From NCBI GenBank assembly GCA_016710385.1, contig JADJVX010000017.1, positions 434,001 to 498,000 of the forward strand: a DNA stretch of 64,000 nucleotides, written 5' to 3'. Position 1 is the stretch's first letter; every line of letters begins with the position of its first letter. Of the stretch, positions 60,892 to 64,000 are shown piece after piece. The position numbers and the translations under genes were made by a program. The stretch comes from Actinomycetales bacterium (lineage in GTDB: Bacteria > Actinomycetota > Actinomycetes > Actinomycetales > Dermatophilaceae). A model generated the notes under the pieces. It saw only the letters and a program-made list of their open reading frames with translations, did not search any database and was not told the origin of the DNA.

Positions 60892-60923
60892 GGTATGCCG
60901 TGCGGCGCGGCGCACGGCATACC
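60892..60923. repeat. Inverted pair of the window-wide word, 13-bp stem
   Basis: GGTATGCCGTGCG (60892-60904) and CGCACGGCATACC (60911-60923) are perfect reverse complements with a 6-base loop. It lies past the stop of the hydrolase gene (60989) and before the esterase start, in the position of a terminator. Confidence 0.85.
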
Positions 60924-60988
60924 TCGCCTGGGTGTGGGGACTGCTGGACGGCCGGGTGGCTACCCGAGGTGCCCGGCAGGTCGGGTTG

Positions 60989-61909
60989 CTAGCGCAGGCC
61001 GGAGATGTCGAGCAGCCGGTGGGACACCAAGCGGACCGCGGCCGGGTCGAAGATCACCGTGTAGTGGTTGGTGTCGGCGACCCGCTCGGCGGTGATGCCT
61101 TTGGGCAGCGGCAACCATGGCGGCCAGGCGCCGCCGTAGAGACCCATCGGCTGGTTGAGCGCCCCCCGGGGCGCCCACAGCAACGTGACCGGTATGCCGT
61201 TGGCGACGCTCGCCTGCGGCGCATTGAGCACCTCGTGGTCATCCAGCAGGGCCGAGCCGTCGGCACGCACCGCGTCGACGACACAGGACGAGCGCCATCC
61301 ATCGCCGTCCTGGACCAGGTCGCGCACGAGGTAGTCGCGGATGAGGTGACCATAGGGGCCGAACAAGGATGGCCCCAGGCCGGGGTGAACCGACCAATAC
61401 GCCAGGTAATCCGACGCACTCGGGAAGGTCATCGTCAACCGCGAGATCGCCGGGCCGAGCACGGCATACATGAAGATGTCGGGGTTGATCCAACTCGGCA
61501 TCGCCGTGCCGAGGCCACCGTCGACGAACAGCAGCGCGCTCACCCGCTCGGGATGGCGAGCCGCGACGAGCGCCCCCACCCAGGCCCCCATGGAATGCCC
61601 GACCAGGACGGCCTTCTCGACCTTGAGGTGGTCCAACAGCGCGATGACATCGTCACAGTGCGCGCCCATCCCGTAGGGCGGGCCGACCTCCCGGGAACCG
61701 GCCCGTCCGCGCAGGTCGGGAGCCCACATGGTCAGGCGCCCCTCCAGGGCTGCGGCGACCGGCATCCAGGCCCAGCCGTTGCCGGTGATGCCGTGCAGGG
61801 CGATGACCGTGGGCGCGGTGGGGGCGGCTTTGGATAGCCGCGAGGCGGTCAACTCGCCCCCGGGCACGGGGATGCGCACGGTGCGGGGGCGAACCGATGC
61901 GGTCGCCAT
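60989..61909 (-). CDS. Alpha/beta hydrolase
   Basis: A 306-residue hydrolase: HGITGNGWAW (about 39-48), nucleophile Ser in GHSMGAWVG (about 101-109), and the late DTNHYTVIFDPAAVR with the His (about 281). The acid is probably in the LLWAPRGAL region or nearby. ATG 61909 is chosen; the preceding frame is weak. The upstream gap shared with dapD contains an exact copy of the TetR operator 79 bases before the start, tying it to the storage regulon. Substrate unknown. Confidence 0.78.
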   Translation of the reverse strand: MATASVRPRTVRIPVPGGELTASRLSKAAPTAPTVIALHGITGNGWAWMPVAAALEGRLTMWAPDLRGRAGSREVGPPYGMGAHCDDVIALLDHLKVEKAVLVGHSMGAWVGALVAARHPERVSALLFVDGGLGTAMPSWINPDIFMYAVLGPAISRLTMTFPSASDYLAYWSVHPGLGPSLFGPYGHLIRDYLVRDLVQDGDGWRSSCVVDAVRADGSALLDDHEVLNAPQASVANGIPVTLLWAPRGALNQPMGLYGGAWPPWLPLPKGITAERVADTNHYTVIFDPAAVRLVSHRLLDISGLR

Positions 61910-61987
61910 GACGGCATCCCTCCAACGACGGGCGGGCACGGGTCGGGTCCGCTGACTTTGGCCCAATCCGGCTCTCGACGACAACCG

Positions 61988-62001
61988 ACCGTTCGGCCGG
62001 T
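61988..62001. promoter_or_regulatory. TetR-type operator before an alpha/beta hydrolase gene, exact match
   Basis: ACCGTTCGGCCGGT matches ACCGNNCGNNCGGT exactly, in the divergent gap between the hydrolase gene and dapD. Confidence 0.6.
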
Positions 62002-62056
62002 ATCTGGAGTCTAGTGACCGGATCGGCACTTGACCCTGGGCCGTGCATCACACCCG

Positions 62057-62062
62057 TAGGCT
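62057..62062 (+). promoter_or_regulatory. -10 box of a leaderless promoter for dapD
   Basis: TAGGCT is followed by exactly seven bases and ATG 62070, favouring this start over the in-frame ATG at 62043. Confidence 0.5.
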
Positions 62063-62069
62063 TGGGACC

Positions 62070-63038
62070 ATGTCTGTGCCTGCCGCCTCGTCACCTGCCG
62101 CGCCCGCCGAGGCACCCCGTCGCGCCTGGGCGCTGGGAGTGGTCACCGAGGCCGACGGCCAGGTCCTCGACGCGTGGTTCCCTCGCCCGACCCTCGGGGA
62201 CGACTACGACGACCAGCAGCCGTTTCCGGCCGACCTGCAGTCGATGGCAGCGCGCGACGAGGCTCGGGGCGTCCACGTCCACCCGATCGGGCTGTCTATC
62301 GACCTGGATGCCCCGCCGGCGAGCACGGCGGACGCCTATCTGCGGCTGCATCTGCTCTCGCACCGGCTGGTCGCGCCCAACACCATCAATCTCGAGGGCA
62401 TCTTCGGGGTGCTGCCCAACGTCGTGTGGACCTCGGTCGGCCCGTGCCCGGTCGAGGGGTTCGAGACCATCCGGGCGCGGCTGCGGGCGCGGGGGCCGGT
62501 GCAGGTCTTCGGTGTCGACAAGTTCCCCCGGATGACCGACTACGTCGTGCCCAGCGGCGTGCGGATCGCCGACGCCGACCGGGTGCGCCTCGGCGCGCAC
62601 CTGGCCCCCGGCACCACGGTCATGCACGAGGGCTTCGTCAACTTCAACGCCGGCACCCTCGGCGCGTCGATGGTCGAGGGCCGGATCAGCCAGGGCGTTG
62701 TCGTCGGAGACGGCTCCGACATCGGCGGTGGCGCCTCCACCATGGGCACCCTCTCCGGCGGCGGCACCGAGCGGGTGAGCATCGGCCGCCGGTGTCTGCT
62801 CGGCGCCGAGTCTGGCCTGGGGATCGCACTCGGCGACGACTGTGTCGTCGAGGCGGGGCTCTACGTCACCGCCGGCACCAAGGTCACCTTGCCCGACGGT
62901 CAGATCGTCAAGGCCCGCGAGCTGTCCGGCCAGGCCAACCTGCTCTTCCTGCGCGATTCGGTTTCCGGAGCGGTCGTCGTCAAGACCCGCGACGGCCATG
63001 GCATCGTCCTCAACGACGCGCTGCACTCCAACGACTGA
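62070..63038 (+). CDS. dapD: 2,3,4,5-Tetrahydropyridine-2,6-dicarboxylate N-succinyltransferase
   Basis: A 322-residue succinyl-CoA-dependent acyltransferase of the actinobacterial DapD type. An N-terminal alpha/beta domain is followed by a left-handed beta-helix with hexapeptide turns (about 165-290; FVNFNAGTLGASMVEGRISQ is part of it). GGGASTMGTLSGGG near 226-239 forms the active-site loop. It acts two steps before DapE in lysine/diaminopimelate synthesis. Its divergent partner dapE is separated from it by the storage region. Confidence 0.93.
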   Translation: MSVPAASSPAAPAEAPRRAWALGVVTEADGQVLDAWFPRPTLGDDYDDQQPFPADLQSMAARDEARGVHVHPIGLSIDLDAPPASTADAYLRLHLLSHRLVAPNTINLEGIFGVLPNVVWTSVGPCPVEGFETIRARLRARGPVQVFGVDKFPRMTDYVVPSGVRIADADRVRLGAHLAPGTTVMHEGFVNFNAGTLGASMVEGRISQGVVVGDGSDIGGGASTMGTLSGGGTERVSIGRRCLLGAESGLGIALGDDCVVEAGLYVTAGTKVTLPDGQIVKARELSGQANLLFLRDSVSGAVVVKTRDGHGIVLNDALHSND

Positions 63039-63042
63039 CGGT

Positions 63043-63984
63043 ATGCCGCGCACCTCTCGAGGCGGGCTCGTGCTCGCCGAGCAGGAGCGCCCCACGGGCG
63101 CGCGGCGCCTGGTCGGGGCGCTGGTCGTCGTCGCGGTCATCACCGGCCTCGGGTATGCCGGGTACCTCGGCCTGACCTCGCTGCTCGCCGGCCCGCACAC
63201 CGAGACCTGCGTCGCGACGGCGGCCGGCCGAGCGGCCGAGGTGGCGCCCGACCAGGCGGGTAACGCCGCCGCCATCGCGGCGGTAGGACACTCTCGCGGG
63301 TTGTCGACCCGGGCGGTGACGATCGCCATCGCCACCGCTATGCAGGAGTCCAAGCTGCGCAATATCCGCTTCGGAGACAGAGATTCGCTCGGGCTGTTCC
63401 AGCAGCGCCCGAGTCAGGGCTGGGGCACGGCCGAGCAAATCCTCGATCCGATCTATTCCAGCGGGGCGTTCTACGACCGGCTGGTCAAGGTGGCCGATTT
63501 CGAGACCCGGCCACTCACCGAGGTCGCCCAAGCCGTGCAGCGCAGCGCATTCCCACAGGCCTACGCCAAGCACGAGGACGAGGCCACGGCACTGGCCCAC
63601 GCGCTCACGGGTGTCGCCCCCGCTGGGTTGACCTGTGACCTGCTCCCGGCGGTGGCAGCCGACGTCACGGCAGCCTCGACAGGATCGACAGGAACGGCGG
63701 GTTCGGCAGGTTCCGCAGGCCCGGCACCGGCGGCTGTCCGAGCCAAGCTGCTCGCGACCGCCCTGAAGGCCCAGCACGGGGTCACGGCGACCGCCTCCGG
63801 GTCGACGGTGACGATCGCCGCGACCGGTGCCGATGCGTGGGCCGTCGCCGCCTGGGCCGTCGCCACGGCCAAGACCTTCGCCATCACCTCGGTCGAGGTC
63901 TCCGACCGGCGTTGGACCCGCGACGGCGCGGCGTGGTCGGCGACCCCGGCACAGTCCGGCGTCCGGATCACCCTGCTGGGCTAA
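63043..63984 (+). CDS. Secreted/membrane-anchored lysozyme-like protein
   Basis: A 313-residue protein with an N-terminal membrane segment (LVGALVVVAVITGLGYAGYL, about 23-42). The region TRAVTIAIATAMQESKLRN and DSLGLFQQRPSQGWG (about 86-127) resembles lysozyme-like/transglycosylase folds found in actinobacterial secreted proteins, with Glu in QESK as a candidate catalytic acid. A Gly/Ser/Ala linker (STGSTGTAGSAGSAG) and a small C-terminal domain follow. Its ATG lies inside a GGTATGCCG word, four bases after the dapD stop. Activity is not certain. Confidence 0.72.
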   Translation: MPRTSRGGLVLAEQERPTGARRLVGALVVVAVITGLGYAGYLGLTSLLAGPHTETCVATAAGRAAEVAPDQAGNAAAIAAVGHSRGLSTRAVTIAIATAMQESKLRNIRFGDRDSLGLFQQRPSQGWGTAEQILDPIYSSGAFYDRLVKVADFETRPLTEVAQAVQRSAFPQAYAKHEDEATALAHALTGVAPAGLTCDLLPAVAADVTAASTGSTGTAGSAGSAGPAPAAVRAKLLATALKAQHGVTATASGSTVTIAATGADAWAVAAWAVATAKTFAITSVEVSDRRWTRDGAAWSATPAQSGVRITLLG

Positions 63985-64000
63985 CCGGCCCCGGGGTCGG

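Noticed and set aside
36012..62069. Recently acquired genomic island or prophage
   Set aside because: No integrase, transposase, tRNA edge or shift in base composition is visible; the window-wide word is as frequent here as elsewhere.
1..64000. rRNA, tRNA or riboswitch genes
   Set aside because: I found no tRNA-like cloverleaf, rRNA segment or recognisable riboswitch core while reading both strands, although this was by eye only.

Overview
The window is high-GC, densely coded actinobacterial DNA. Several genes begin with leaderless-type promoters (TANNNT seven bases before the start codon). The gene order sigE-rseA-htrA-tatB, with mrp, a DUF1003 gene and an MgtE/CBS gene nearby and the O-methyltransferase, DUF3117, tag, DivIVA-domain, LOG-family and dapE genes on the other side, follows the arrangement I recall from Mycobacterium tuberculosis and relatives. 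Overall gene content suggests a Micrococcales member of the Intrasporangiaceae/Dermatophilaceae type; this is an inference without a database search. I see no rRNA, tRNA, CRISPR array, transposase or integrase.

Layout. 1-5.6 kb: end of an unknown gene, a ThrE-type exporter, a LysR regulator, and a flavin hydroxylase with homogentisate dioxygenase (hmgA). 5.9-9.2 kb: glycerol kinase and glycerol-3-phosphate dehydrogenase. 9.7-25.8 kb: mixed metabolism, including four genes that fit the lower ethylmalonyl-CoA pathway (a mesaconyl-CoA hydratase-like double-MaoC protein, an acyl-CoA dehydrogenase and two CitE/malyl-CoA lyase-like proteins), aminopeptidase P, a small sigma factor with a frameshifted membrane partner, a 5'-nucleotidase, and the MgtE/CBS-DUF1003-Mrp group. 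25.8-36.0 kb: the conserved tatB-htrA-rseA-sigE block through to dapE. 36.1-61.9 kb: a carbon-storage and aromatic/fatty acyl-CoA region. 62.1-64 kb: dapD and a secreted lysozyme-like protein.

The storage region is the centrepiece. It holds acetate uptake (actP with its DUF485 partner), thiolase and acetoacetyl-CoA reductase, a class-I-like PHA synthase (phaC) with an alpha/beta hydrolase and a wax-ester/triacylglycerol synthase, phenylacetate functions (paaK, paaZ and PaaG/F/H-like enzymes), and an operon of five related small phasin-like proteins plus an XRE regulator. One of the five carries a long Ala/Lys/Pro tail like pseudomonad PhaF. A TetR gene sits at 59.2 kb, and copies of the palindrome ACCGNNCGNNCGGT lie before its divergent neighbour, before the phasin operon and before a hydrolase gene, with weaker copies near the thiolase and EthD genes. 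This suggests one regulon tying beta-oxidation and phenylacetate genes to PHA granule proteins. The region separates dapE from dapD, which are divergent neighbours in other actinobacteria as I recall.

Two sequence-level signals run through the window. The word GTATGCCG/CGGCATAC occurs roughly 100 times, far above expectation, in genes and between them, often as close inverted pairs that can form hairpins. Separately, three intergenic clusters carry a 52-bp-period tandem repeat built around GTCGGAAGGTTTCCCG.
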